A DNA stretch of 64,000 bases from Sphagnum compactum (taxonomy: Eukaryota; Bryophyta; Sphagnopsida; Sphagnales), in the NCBI GenBank assembly GCA_965153455.1, contig OZ234496.1, positions 62,001 to 126,000 of the forward strand, in the 5' to 3' direction. The translations under genes and the position numbers were made by a program. The notes under the pieces were generated by a model, which saw nothing but the letters and a program-made list of their open reading frames with translations, was not told where the DNA came from and made no database searches. Positions 47,816-60,837 of this stretch are shown here, piece by piece; position 1 is the stretch's first letter, and every line of letters starts with the position of its first letter.

Positions 47816-50800
47816 TTGTACATTTAAAACTCCCTGAGCATCTACAACTAAGTACAACATAATACTCCCGGAGATGAGAAGGCAAACCTTGAGGAAGCCC
47901 CGCAGCAGCACACGCCATGATCATAGATCGTCCACACTCACCGATGCGATCCAAAAACCTAAAAAAACACTCATTCCTGCTGCTGCTCTTCTCTCTCTCT
48001 CTCTCGATGATACTTACTACACAGCTTCAAAAGGGGCTGTCGAAGGCGGCACCACGGGAACCAAAACGACCGTCGTCAATCCAGTGCCATGAAGAGAGAG
48101 AGAGAGAGAGGGCGAGCCACCGAGCGTCCGAGGCGAGCTCCCTTTGCGACCGACCGACTGAGCGTCCGAGGCGAGCTCCCTCTGCGAGCGAGCGAGAGAG
48201 GGAGGAGCGAGAAGGCGAGAAGCAAGAACGGCCATGTGCTGCCCTGCCAGTAAAACTCACACGCGTTGGTGGCAGGCAAGGCCACCCTCAGTTAAGCTAA
48301 CGGACCTACTACCATTCCAGTCCAGTTAACAATTAACTAGCTGCAAACGGAATCATGTACCTTTATGTCGCTACAGCGAACGAGCACCCACCAGCGCACC
48401 ATCCACTGGATGCCCGTTATATACTCAGTTGTGGATGAACCTCAAACTGGGTTAACGTTTGGTTTCACCTCAGTAACCAACTGTGTAGGAAATAGCTCTC
48501 ATACATAGGTAGGTACGTAGGTAGGAAATTACTAGTTGAGTAGATGGTTTATATATGGGAAAGGGTTGTTTTTACTACCTACCTAATAACAACCTGCTTG
48601 TGGGTTGTTAGTAGGTAGGTAGAAAAAAAAGGGCAACTGAGCTAACTACCATGGTTAGCTATGGAACTGGAGCCCAACAGAAAACTGTTTCTTGAACACT
48701 TATCATTCATCCGTCATGCTGCATTGGCAGTTGCTGGTTCACCGTGGCCCCTTGATGTACCTTACTATCTTACTACTTACCCCCCAGCGAAAGTTACTAA
48801 ACGAGGTACTAACCGAACCAGGACTCTTGACGGGTGCCGGTTAGCAGGTGATGAGCAGAGGCGGGAAACTTGCAACCCGTTAACTTCCCCCGTCCGCGGC
48901 CGCGCCCTCGCCCGTGCGGTCCATTTCTGGGCGCATTGACCGATGGACCTGCTTTGTCCGACCGGCATGGCAACAAATTTGTCCCCATTTGGGCCCACCA
49001 CACAGGAGCTGACACGTCGTTATTTGGCCTCTCGAATTAGCCATTTGTAGCTGACCTTTTTAGTTGTACGTTCAATTTTATCGCCCAATGAGAACGCGCC
49101 AAGAAGTTGTGCGCCTCCAGATCGAGGAGTCCACCGGACTGGCACCAATGAGAAGGCGGCACCTGAACAAATGGGCTTTTCTTAGGTCGTTGGGTTACTA
49201 TCTCCCTTGCTGGCTGTGTGTGAAAAGGGATTCAAATAATTTCGCATTCAATTTGGGTAGGTAACTGTGCCCTGGAATGGGCACGCAATTGACTCGACGG
49301 AAAAGTGCGGGGTATCCTGGGATTTCATGGCCTAGGGGGAAAAATCATTTTTAAGGGTGAGGGCCAATCGACCTGCGCCAAATCAGCAAAAAAGACCCCC
49401 CTTTGGCGCCATCTTAGATGGGAGGTTGCCCATTCGAAAGGTGTAAAAGGCTGAAAAATCAAAAGCCCGCGAAAAAGTGAACAAATACTTACGAGTTCGC
49501 ACATAGGGAGCACAGAGATGATGAGGGCAAATTTTTTTGAACTGATGGACTGGGGTTAATTATGAACTGCCACTTCGGTTAGTTTTATTGGCATCACTTT
49601 TGGCCATCTCCCTTTTTGACCCCATTCATGAATAAATTGCCTTTGCTACACTTGCCAGTTCTTGAGTAGTGCCGTTTTATGGTAAGTGAATGTGAAACGT
49701 GTTAAAATTTGGCATCGAGCAACGTCTAGGGGCTTGGGGGTTGGCAATCAAGCCTTTGCTTCTCATCAAATCTGGGTAGTTCAAAACGGGCTTTTGGCCA
49801 GCTCTTTGTGAGGCCAAATTTGGCTCTTGACCAGATTTGTGACGGGAAGAACCAAATAGGTATAGGTCAATTGGAAGGGAAAATGTTCCCTCCTCCCCCC
49901 TTCCCATGGGCCTTTGAGCTTTATGACCACTTGACCCTAAACCCTCTTTCTTTTCACTCCCATCCTCTTTTCTTGTGTTTTGTTGTCATAAAGTTTGGTG
50001 GGTTTACATCATTCGTCTATGGACATGGGGAAACCCATCCTATCACCTTTGCTGGACGTGTTCATGTTAGGAGTTCCCTCTTTAATGGTGATTGTCAATT
50101 GAGTTTGCGTCTAATGAATGATACATTGTCAACGTCAGTAGTGAGAGAGAGATATTTAGATGGATGAATAATTTTAAGGTAAGCTTTCATTTATGTGATA
50201 CTTTTAAGGTAGGTTTTAATACACATGGACCTCCAACATTTATTCTACATGCAAAAGGATATGCTTTGCATTTCAGGTCATGCTAGCAAAATATTCAGGA
50301 ATTCATTGAATTTGCTCTTGATTTTGAGGACCATTTTTTGGTAGTAGGTCTTCACTGATATGTAAGTTGTTTCTACCAGGGAAATTTGCAAAAACTCGGA
50401 ATATAAATATATATTTGAAATGAATTAAAACTGCCCCCTTTTGTGGAAGAGCCCGACGCTCCTTTATGAAGCTCCCCCGAGGGAGCCGTTGAGGAGGCTC
50501 GCGCCACCCAAACCAAAACCGAAGCCCGACGAAACGTTGGAATTTTCCCTGAAGTCATCCCATCTTTGGGCCTTTGTTCACCCCCCCCCCCCCCCCCCCA
50601 TCCTCTCTTCGAGGGAGGTCGTAAAGAAAGGAGATTTGATTAAATCTAGGTATGAAATGCTAAAACCCAGCATTTAATGCACAAGGTTCGAGGTAATTAT
50701 GGTAACGGTACACGAGGAGCAGCGAAAATGCATCCAACAGCAGCGGAGGCTTCAGGAAAAGGGGAAGACGGGGTCAAACCCGGTCGAGCACAGGAAGTGG

Positions 50801-52190
50801 TGCGTTTTAGAGTTTGACCCCCGATTGAAGGCCAATGTATTTCTTGGGAGGTTTTTCTTTGATCTCACCCGGTTTTCGTCCAAACTCGACAATACTGGCG
50901 CCGTGTTTCCCTGAGTTTGCGGAAAACATTGCGAAACACCCTGAAAACCGGTGCCCGCATGTTTAAATACCCCGTCGAAAAAAGATTCAACTGATACATT
51001 CCGAGGTTTTCAAGAAGTCGCTGGTCATCTCTGTGTGGAAAAACCTCCGACTCTCGCTCTGAGAATCGGAATGAAGACATTGAAAAAGGTTCTCATTGAA
51101 AAAGTCAGAACCCAACCGACGCTGGTTTCTACCCTGCATTTGCGTTCGAGCATCTCCAGCACCACCCTGGAGATGACAAAACGGATCATTTTCCCCCATC
51201 CAAGTTTAGTTTTGTACTCTTTCGCAACCCCGCCCGTAAAACTCAAACCACGTGGACCGATCATCGTGATGGGTCAACCTTTTCGGTAGCGGTGAGATCA
51301 CATTAAATCCGATATTTTCTGCAGGCGCCCTTCACCAGCCAAGGCAGGCAACGCAATTAATGGTGCGCACTCACTATACAGTAACACTAGGGTTTAAGGT
51401 TTATGCATCATCTTACTATCTTACACACTATCTTATCCCCTCCCTCTCGCTCTCAGATAACAATAGGGAGTAGCCGGAACTTCAGTTTTCCTTTCTAGGC
51501 ATTTTTTGTTTGTAGCCAAAATAGTGGGAAGATGTAGGAAAAAATGGCTATCATCCCAACCAAGTTTAAGCCAAATATGCCAATTGATTTTGCATGACCC
51601 ACTGTGTGGTTATGCTTGAACAATTCCAAAGACATTTACAAATATAACTATCTCATTCTCAAGCCTAACCCTAAACCTAACTCCTTTCCTTAATGATTAC
51701 TTCTTATCCTAATAACTATTTCCCACCCTTTTTTTAAAAATAACCATTTAATAACTTATCTTTAAAATTATTTCACCCCTTTTCGTAAGTACCCGCCAAC
51801 CATGGATACGAGAAGATAAATTGATGTGTGCCTTTCCATGTCCATGATATTTATATTGATTAACACTAAATTTTTACGTTGACGTAAAAAATAATGATGA
51901 ATTTTTTGATATTACATTGATTAAAATTTAACGCATGAATCATATCAAATTTTCTACCCGTATGTATTACCCTTCAAATAAAGCATATTCTTCAACATCA
52001 AGTTGTTCGACATGTTTCGAATGAAGATTAGTGAAAATTTGTCAGAATAGGGCTTTTATTTAAAAGATAGCTTGGGCTGAACATTTTTTTTGATGATGTT
52101 GGGGGTCACAAAAAGCCATTGCATAATGTGATGCCCACTCATCGGCCCAAGTACACTTGTTATTGAGACACGTAAGTTATCTTGATTGTG
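47816..52190 (+). repeat. 4.4-kb segmental duplication, copy B
   Basis: This is the second copy of 24982-29380, 22.8 kb away and in the same orientation. Differences include an extra unit of CGAGCGTCCGAGGCGAGC wording near 48118-48190, a two-base insertion near 50160 that breaks the open stretch seen in copy A, a run of about 18 C at 50581-50599, and several small deletions (for example after 51010). To its left there is no p24 coding sequence; unrelated minus-strand fragments are found instead. Confidence 0.9.
48371..48747 (+). mobile_element. MITE-like element, copy in segment B
   Basis: This is the counterpart of 25495-25879 inside segment B (left end CTACAGCGAACGAGCACCC, right end GTTGCTGGTTCACCGTGG). 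It was duplicated with the segment, not inserted separately, because the flanks match as well. Confidence 0.65.
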
Positions 52191-53380
52191 TTTTTTCACA
52201 TGTCCATGTCCTGTTATGCATCGTACACGATATTCATAATTTGGTAATGAATTAAGGAATTTATTTCACATTGAGGTGAAAATTTAAAACATGAAATACT
52301 AAAATCCCATGGTTTTTGGGAAGCAAATTGTTGTCAGAAGTATCCATGGGCATTAATTTTGTGACATTTTTTGGCTACTTAGCCAAGACGAGACGATTGT
52401 TATCGTGGTTGTCTCCATTTTTTTATGTATGATCTGGGGTTTTGTCTACATCACAAAAGTTGAAAACAATTAATTTATGAATCATCACTTCCAGCTCCGT
52501 GTTTTTATGAACATCCTTTTATAGTTTTTTTTAATGTAACAATTTCATAAAAATGACTCCATCCTTCTATGAACGACTTTTATAGGGATGTTCTGACTAT
52601 ATATTTGATGAAGAAAATATTCACTGAGAAAAAGTGAAATTTGCGGGTTTTATCACCAAGTTTCGGGGACAAAAAGAAAAAGAAAGAAATCCCAAGAATT
52701 CTATGTTGGGTGCCCGTAGTTAGGAAACAATATAGAAGAATGCTTAAATCGTTCCACTTTCATATCTTGTTTATAGCCCAATTTGGCCAAATCTTTGTTA
52801 TGGAGGATCACCCCTTCCACTACACCACAAAATTAGAAAGAAAGAAACACTAATCACACCATTTAAATAAAAACTATCCTACATTTTTATTTTTATTTTT
52901 TTTAAAAGATCAAAGAAACCAAAAAAGATGGAAAAGAAACATTTTCCTCTATTTTGGGATGTTATCTTTTTTTTTTTTGATGAAAAAAGTTCCTTTGGTT
53001 CATTAATGTCAGTGATTGACCCAAAAGGTGACATTTGATTGGGTCCTTTCAATTTACACTATTTTAGTACCTTCGACAGCTTCAGGGGAAGGAACTTTCT
53101 TCCTTTACAATATATAATGATAATCAAGTGAGTTCGGTGAGCTTTGCATCGACCTGCTGAGCACTTTTTGCCCCCACCCACCAACCAATGTGCCTTCTCT
53201 GCACGTTACACAAACACCAACCATCTGCAAGCATCGACCTACTCGCCTTCGACCTACCGATCCCTGACACACTTGTTCCTACCGACGGCCCACGAAGCAA
53301 TTTTGATTTTCCATAAGACTTTCAACTACTGTAGGCACAATCTTCTCGAGCCAAGGGGGGGCAAAAATTGATGTGACGTG
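52191..53380. other. AT-rich spacer
   Basis: No gene or repeat boundary is recognised. There are T and A runs near 52965 and 52880. A Pro/Thr/Ser-rich open stretch (53144-53371) is probably chance. Confidence 0.4.
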
Positions 53381-53499
53381 TCAACTTTTCATTGGCAATG
53401 ATGTCAACATTCCAACAAATCGCATTGGTTCCGCCATCATATTTGGCACCCATTCGGACCTCAAGTCCCTTTCAAATGCAAGTGGATCATACCTTAAGG

Positions 53500-53850
53500 C
53501 CTGGTATAGAAAATAATACCAATACGGGCCATGTATCGGTGACCAAAAATAATCTACCCCATATTGGGGTTGTGTATCGACAATGGACGTGATCCAGGGG
53601 CATTGGGAAAATGAAAACGATCTGCGCAATTGGTGTTTTTCCAGGCAGTTAAAAGTGATCTCAATAATGTGTGGATGACCAAAAATAATCCACATCGTCC
53701 ATGCCTTACCAAAAAAGGATCCACCCTATGGAGTGAATATAAATCATCTCTTTCGTCCACGGGTGGTTGAAAATGATCCACTACATCCACGAATGTTTGG
53801 AAACGATCTACCCCATCCAATCGGTCGATCGCAATCGTTACCATGTTATC
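53500..53850. repeat. Degenerate short repeat array
   Basis: Variants of GACCAAAAATAATCYACCCC, GTTGAAAATGATCCACTACA and GTTTGGAAACGATCTACCCC follow each other with roughly 35-40 base spacing. The array is old and irregular. The open frames that cross it reflect the repeat, not a gene. Confidence 0.5.
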
Positions 53851-54451
53851 GCGACCGTTGTGCCCTGGAAATTAAAATATATGAGAAAAGTCAAAACAAG
53901 TTGTACTGCAAGTCTATTGGCTCAGAATTTGCTTTTTATCTGAAATTTGGGTTAAGAATGGTGAGCTCTCTATTGCATTTTCCAAAGCTAATATTGTGGC
54001 CACCATTGTTTAATGAATACCCCACCTCATGGGGATCTCCAGAATGCAAATATATGCATAAATTGCTAGCGCATGCAGAGCGTGCCAACAACAATGAAAA
54101 CTTTGAACAGTAGGCGTTGTCTTTTATTGGAACAACAACACTTTCATTTTTTTTTTTTTGTCCAAATGTTTTTCCTGGATAAGGCTTATCCAAATCTGAT
54201 TGTGGGTATTGATGCTCTAGATGGATTGCAGCATTGATAAACATTACAGGTATCCCTAGTTTTAATGGGCTGGGTTTGTCAAGTCCACATTTAAGATTTT
54301 GCAGGTTAAATATATGCACTAAGAGGCCTCAATCAGGGGTTTGGATGAATTAGCACCTGCAGTGGTACTGTGGTATAAACATTATTGCTTCTAAACATTA
54401 TAAATACATGCCTTGGATGAAGCATTGGTGCCATGGTCGAAATTTACAAAA

Positions 54452-54770
54452 TCATTTAAATCGTTTCTAAATATTATAAATATCCCATGATTAGACAAAA
54501 TCACAGTCTCTGATTCCAAATCTAACATCTCTTGGGTTTTAATTTGGCCACTAAGCTGCCTCACTCAAGAAGCTGAAGGTGACCAACCGGTCATCAGTGT
54601 AGGCCACAAGTTGGCCAGGGTGAACCCAGCACCCATGTTGGTACCTTGACCTTTTTGAATGAGCCCTCTTAGTGGCCATATTAAACCCAAAAAATGTTAA
54701 ATCTGAACTCGGACACCCTGATTTGGTCTAAGCATGGGATATTTGTAATGTTTAGAAATAATTTAAATGG
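54452..54770. mobile_element. Foldback/MITE-like inverted repeat
   Basis: The left arm (TCATTTAAATCGTTTCTAAA ... ATATCCCATGATTAGAC ... TTGGCCACTAAG) is the imperfect reverse complement of the right arm (CTTAGTGGCCATATTAAACC ... GTCTAAGCATGGGATATTTG ... TAGAAATAATTTAAATGG). The arms are each about 120 bases around a short core. A partial extra copy of the left-arm tip occurs just upstream (54385-54415, TTCTAAACATTATAAATACA). Confidence 0.7.
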
Positions 54771-55920
54771 ACTAGCTTGGGATCATACCTTAAGGCTCTC
54801 AAGTCACAGTGTCCTTGTTGGCTGATTGAATATCATTGAAACTACTTAATTGCTCGATGGGAATTTGAAAAAGTTTCTCAAAGTCCACAATTTTTTTATA
54901 AAAACAATCAAGGCATTGAAACTAGTGTTGCCCTGTTATTCGGGAATTATTTAAAATAAATGTGTTGGGTACCAATAAAGGGCACAATGACAAGCTATTG
55001 CAACCCACATGCCGGTTCTCACTAGCAGCAATATTTATTTTGGGAAAAAAAAAAAGGTGAGCTAGAGTTGCACAAGAAGTCCAAGACCATATAATTCACA
55101 GGGCTCTTGTGAAAATACCAGCCAATCTCATTTGTAAAGTTGAATCCATCAGAGACATGTCTGTGGACATCAGCTGCAGAAGGCGTCCAGGCGCTGAAGA
55201 AGACTTACGTATGCCAGTGATTTTGCAACTGCTGCTGGCTTGTTTATCAGAGTGCCATGTGGCATCATTTCAAACACTTCCAAAGTAAAGATTTATTTTT
55301 TTTTTGTCGCCTTTCTTTCACAGCACTTGAATGATTTTGTCATAATTACATGAAAAATCCTTAATTACATCGACAGTAAAAATATTAATACCTTTCATAA
55401 TATTGGGCGCTAGGCCTACCTCCACTCCAGGTCCCAGAAGGGACCAACTAGTTGTTTCCAGCAACTACAAACACAGTGAATGATTGCTAGTCACAGTATG
55501 AGACTTGGAAAAAAAAAACAGTACTGATTTGGGACAGTTCGACTATTTACAGGATCTTAACATACTGTTGTTCTCTAACGTTGTAGACCAAGCTGCCCGG
55601 AAAACTGAATACTACTTAGCCTACTGAATGGGGGGGGGATAAACAAGGCACTAGCAGCAGCATACATTCACATGGCATTTACATTGACATGGCATTATTT
55701 GTCTGAGGTACATAGGGTTCATTTTTCTTCACAAGTTCCTCAAATAGGTCCAATGGGGGAGGGTCCCCCAACATTTATTACCATTGTTACTGGCAACTGT
55801 CATTTGAGGTGGGCTGTAGCATTTTTACAAAATGGGTGGGCCTAGGTCTAGATATGGGTAATTTATTTATTTACATTACAAAAAAGGTCCGAAAAATGGC
55901 TAAAAAATCACCCAAGTCAC
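54771..55920. other. Spacer without recognised gene
   Basis: A short plus-strand open stretch near 55130-55270 (VESIRDMSVDISC then a Leu-rich part) looks slightly exon-like but has no recognised family. The rest is AT-rich. Confidence 0.35.
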
Positions 55921-56830
55921 TCCTGCCCACCAAGGATGTTCATTGCTTGGTTAAACAGGAAAAAAAATTCGTGCCATATAAAATTTCCCCCCCTTTTTTT
56001 TTTCATGGGCTTGAATGACCCAACACCCACCGGCGCAGAAGCCACAAATCTTGTTTTAGGGTTCAAGGTGGACAAACTTTTCTCCTGGGGCAATTAAAGA
56101 ACAGGTCGGAGAAAACGGATAAAACATACTTATCAAAGAGGTATATAATATGGATTTGTATGGAAGAACTTAAGCCGTATCACAAAATTAATCAAGAATT
56201 ATTTTTTAAAGTCTGCTTTATTGGACCCCTCAAATGTTTCGGGTATACATGTGGACCACCCAAGGATTTTTATTTTTTTGTCTGTTTATGTTTTGTGAAT
56301 ACATTTAATAGGGTATAAATATTTAATGCCGTGCAAGGACATATTTTGTTTTGGGATCGTAATCATTTGCATCTTTTTAGAGTAGGAGTATTGTAGGACT
56401 CCTGCCCACCAAGGATGTTCATTGCTTGATTAAACAGGAAAAAAAATTCGTGCCGTATAAAATTTCCCCCCTTTTATTTTCCTGGGCTTGAATGACCCAA
56501 CACCCACCGGCGCAGCAGCCACAAATCTCGTTTTAGGATTCAGGGTGGACGAACTTTTCTCCTAGGGAAATTAAAGAATAGCTCGGAGAAAATGGATAAA
56601 ACAATACTTATCAAATTGAAAACCTTTACCATCAAAGAGGTATATAATATGGATTTGTATGGAGAACCTTAAGCCGTATCACAAAATGAATCAAGAATTA
56701 TTTATTGAAGTCTGCTTTATTGGACCCCTCAAATGTTTCGGATATACATGTGGACCACCCAAGGATTTTTTTTGGTCTATTTATGTTTTGTGAATACATT
56801 TAACAGGGTATAAACATTTAATGTTGTGTA
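55921..56830 (+). repeat. 479-bp tandem duplication
   Basis: Unit 1 starts at 55921 and unit 2 at 56400, both with TCCTGCCCACCAAGGATGTT. Both contain CGTGCC(A/G)TATAAAATTTCCC, GACCCAACACCCACCGGCGC, GGTATATAATATGGATTTG and TTATTGGACCCCTCAAATG in the same order. They are nearly identical. A more diverged third copy lies at 58107-58600. Confidence 0.9.
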
Positions 56831-57171
56831 AGGAATATTATTGGCCAGCTAATACAACTTATCATAAAAGTCTGGCCAGTGTTTTATAAACTTTTTTTTA
56901 CCACAAAGTTTGGCCAATTTGGGACCATTTATTTTCCATGAAAAATCCTTCAAATAGGTTGAAATTTGAAACCATATATTTCAGGTGCAAAATTGGCAAA
57001 AAATTTGGCAATAAAACAAATCCCAGGTTTTAGGGTTTAAGGTTTTGGCAAGTAGGCAGTAGTACGTACATTACTACACATACTGAGTAGGCCAATCACG
57101 TGGTTGCCCGAAAAAGAAACTAAAGAAATATAAGTAAAAGAAAATGGGGCAAGGGATGATAGGGAGGTTAA

Positions 57172-57295
57172 TGATGGAAAGAAGGATGGATGGACGGAAG
57201 GACCGAGGGACGGACGAATAGATACATAGAAACTAAGAAAGAAAGAAAGAAAGAAAGGAAGACGGATGGATGGATGGACGGATGTACGTATGTAG
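57172..57295. repeat. Compound GGAT/GGAC/GAAA microsatellite
   Basis: The run goes from GATGGAAAGAAGGATGGATGG through GGACGGAC units and a (GAAA)n stretch to GGATGGATGGATGGACGG. The long minus-strand open frame over it, with repeated HPS/FLS wording, is an artefact of the repeat. Confidence 0.9.
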
Positions 57296-58106
57296 AGCTC
57301 TTTGATCCCACTGCCATGGCCACAATCCGCGAATGTCTGTGACGAACAGACACCACCACGTTTGCTTTAATATATAGGATCTTGCAATGAGAAGGAATCT
57401 TGTAAATACGATCTAGTTTACTTTTACTGTCATTTGTAAGAAAAATTAAACAATATCCCCTTTAAGTAAATGTTTTTTTTCTTATCGTAAATGGCAGGGC
57501 CAGCATGTGACGCATGCCGTGCCCGTCGTGTTTTGTTTGTCCTTGACAGCGAACATGTGTCGTTCGAATAAACCTTGGCCGGATTGTGTGGTGGATGAAA
57601 TTGAACCCGTAAAATGCAATTTCGTCCCATGAATGAAGATTTGATGTGAGTCGTAATGGTTTACAATACAAATGTCAGTCGTGAGAATGAAACCTTAATG
57701 TTAAATTATGGATAATGGAGCGGGGGAAAATTGATATTTACTTAAAATGGATGTCATATTAATTTCCTTAAAGAATTACTTTGTTTTTTCCAAGACCGGG
57801 GGGAGGGAGGGGGGGGGGAGGGGAAGGAGGTTCAATTCCCTGCACCCTCGGTCCTCCTACTCTTGTCTGAGCTCTGGTTCGACGATCAGCCTAAACCCCC
57901 CCTGCTGCGCCCCCCTCTTCCCTCTTCTACTTGCGATTGGTCGCCTTTTGTTATTTTTCGTCAAGCCTCACACATTTTCGCCCTCTTCTTATTCGATTTT
58001 CCGTCGCTCGAATCATTCATTTTGTTAGGATGTCTTTTTTTTACCAGCGGTTAAAATTGTTGAACTTTTTCCCTCAACGAACGAATGTAAACGCGGAGAG
58101 CCCAGA

Positions 58107-58600
58107 GTCCGCTTTATCAGACCCCTCAAATTTTTGAAAAATACATGGGAACCCCCTAGGGATTCTTTTTGTCTGTTTATGTTTTACGAATACATTTAAC
58201 CAGGTATAAATACTTAATCTTGTGTAAAGAGGTATTTCGTTTGAAGATCGTCATCATTTGCATCATTTTTTAGCAGGAGTATTGTAGGACTCGTGCCCTC
58301 CAGAGGATGTTCATTGCTTGATTGAATGGGAAAAGAAAATCGTGCCTTATGAAATTTCCCAGGTTTTTTTTTTGTTTCCCGGGCTTGAATGACCCAACAC
58401 CCACCACTGCCCCATCCACAAATCTTGCTTCAGGGTTTAGGGTTGACAAACTTTTCTCCCGGGGAAATTAATAAATAGCTCGAAGAAAAGGGAGAAAATA
58501 TGCTCGTAAAATTAAAAATCTATACCATACAAGAGGTATTTGATATGAATTTGTCTGGAACAACCCAAGCCGCATCACAAAATAAATCAAGAATTGCTTT
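58107..58600 (+). repeat. Diverged third copy of the 479-bp unit
   Basis: The phrases of the 55921 unit recur in circularly shifted order: CCGCTTTATCAGACCCCTC, GTCTGTTTATGTTTTACGAA, GCAGGAGTATTGTAGGACTC, GGATGTTCATTGCTTGATTG, GACCCAACACCCACCACTGC and CAAGCCGCATCACAAAATAA. Divergence is much higher than between the two tandem units, so the array is older than its latest duplication. Confidence 0.7.
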
Positions 58601-58609
58601 TTATGACGA

Positions 58610-58739
58610 CCAAATAACAATTAGGGTTGGTTTGGGAAAAGGAACATTATGGCAACGCCGCAGGGCATATCTAACCAAATAATAACTAGGGTTGTTTTGG
58701 GAAAAGGAACATTATGGCAACGCCGCAGGGCATATCTAA
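58610..58739 (+). repeat. 65-bp tandem duplication
   Basis: CCAAATAACAATTAGGGTTG at 58610 and CCAAATAATAACTAGGGTTG at 58675 each lead into GGGAAAAGGAACATTATGGC and AACGCCGCAGGGCATATC. The two units are almost identical. Confidence 0.9.
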
Positions 58740-60837
58740 AGTATGTCATCTTGGCGAATCGCGGTTAATTTTAATTGGTAAATACCCCATGACATTTTTG
58801 GTAAACTACATTAGAGTTTTCACGCTTGCACAAAGTTTAATATATCACACATCCTTTTTAATCTATAAACATTCATTATAACAAAGCTTTGTTGGGATGG
58901 AGGACGAATTAAATGTTTATTAAACAATGAAAATAAGAATCGAATCTATTTCCCTCCAAATATACAAAAGATAAATTGGCCATGAATCATGCATGTTCGT
59001 AAATGTTATGTGATGGCCCACAATTTTAACACCCCCCCCCCCAACCCCAAAAACACAATTTCCATATGCTCCCCCATCCTCTCCCAATGGCCCTTGCAAG
59101 CCCTTAAGTTTTTTGTTATTTTTATATATCATGTTCTATAAAATTGTGTTAATGGCGACATTTTGATGGGTAGTCAAAAGCTAAATAGAATGCAAACGTA
59201 ACTATTGAAAATGCACACAAAAACGTAAAATAATTCGAACCACACCATGTGAAGTTATTCTATAATGGGGCATAGCGAAAAAATAGGAAGAGGAAGTCGA
59301 TTACCGAGCCACGGAGTGAGCTTCCATTTAAAAATTTGGTGGAGTGCTACCCTAAGCCCCAAATTGAACTTTAAAATTTTGCCATCGAAAGAAGTTTTTT
59401 TTAATAATTATAATGTGTGGTTTGACGTGATATAAGCAAAACATGATGTGTGATAGCGCCGCGGGGAAACGTTATACGGGTTCGGTTTAAGGAACATGTA
59501 AAAATTATAAAATATGCTTCATATATGGTGCACAGGATTTTTGTACAGGCCAACCCTAAACACTTCAAACTATGTTCAAGAGTTTCCCGGGCGTATTCAA
59601 TGAATACAGGATTGTATCAAATCCACCACAAAGTAATTTACCTTTTCATGAAATTTATTAGATTTCATTTATGAGGATAAGTAATATATATGCATGGATG
59701 GAAATAAAAGGCTGCACAACGTGCTACGAAGGCCGAAGTACATTTAATCACGTCATTTATCAATTCTTCCAAACATAATGAAATTGGAGTGGGGCGCAAA
59801 ATAACCATACGGGTTTGGAGATTTATTTTTCCCAATTTTTTAGTGTGCAGCAGGAATTTCTCTCGCAAAATCTCGTGATTTGGAAACCAGGAGCTGTTCT
59901 GTATGTGTAACCAGGAGCGCTTCACATCACTAAACTCTTGTTCTTAAGGTGAGCAACCCGACATCGGGCTCCATGTAAATTTCAATGATACATCTTATAA
60001 TCTTGTATGCAAGGTCGGCCCGTCCTTCAAATCACCAACTTTTGGATTGTCATTTTTTGCACAAGTTATGCTCGCAGGGGGCATTATAGCACAAACGACG
60101 CACGTTCCACTTCGCACACATGCCAGCTTATTTGAGGGCGGGGAGCAAGCGCAGGTATCAAAACTTGGACCTATACCAGCATTTGCATTTTTTTTCCTCC
60201 GAAAATTTCATTTGTTGTCGTTGTGGCTTTCCAGTGCAACGGATCATACTTTAAGAAACAGAAAGTTCTTTTCTGAATCACGCGGCATGTTACAAATTCT
60301 AACTTGCTCTCACTGGGAGATCGCAACAAAACTTGTATGACCCGCCTTGATAAATTCGTAGAATTTTCTGGTGGATCAAAAACGTTATCTATGTGGGCGA
60401 AATGAATGTTTGCTCACACAATACCGAATTACCGTAGTGTGCAAACATTAGTTCAGGCTATATTGGTTTGCGCAGCCCCAAACATTTGAAGTGCGTGCAT
60501 TCCGAGTCTGTTGTACACATGGAACCTTCTGTTTTCATCCGTCAACTCCCGCCCTTCACTGTTTTACAGGAGTGAGGAGGCAGAAGGAGCACAAACGTCA
60601 AATCACATCGCAAGTCCACCTCCATGTATGTGCGAACTTATCCAAATAAGCACATGTGCAGAACTACCTTAAGGGCCGTATGCACGAATTTGAACACTTC
60701 CCTATTGAGGGGATGTCGGTGTTGGGTAAGATCACCAACACCCAAAATTTGATTTCGTGTGTCTGCAGTGTCGCAACCCCACTTCGTCCAAGTGTGGGGG
60801 TGAAGCCCAACACTTGGAAAAGTTGGAGGTTTGGAGT
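58740..60837. other. Spacer without recognised gene
   Basis: Nothing is recognised in this 2.1-kb stretch. A C run lies at 59031-59042. Open frames are short and lack family motifs. Confidence 0.4.

Noticed and set aside
24982-52190. Segments A and B as the two LTRs of one giant retrotransposon
   Set aside because: They are direct repeats of LTR-like length, but they lack TG..CA ends, primer-binding and polypurine sites and any gag or pol frame between them. Their edges do not carry a matching target duplication.
53733-54113. 126-codon plus-strand frame as a gene
   Set aside because: Its first third is the degenerate short repeat array, it lacks an ATG at its start, and no motif is seen in the rest.
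57168-57359. Minus-strand frame with repeated HPS/FLS residues
   Set aside because: It is the translation of the GGAT/GGAC/GAAA microsatellite, not a gene.
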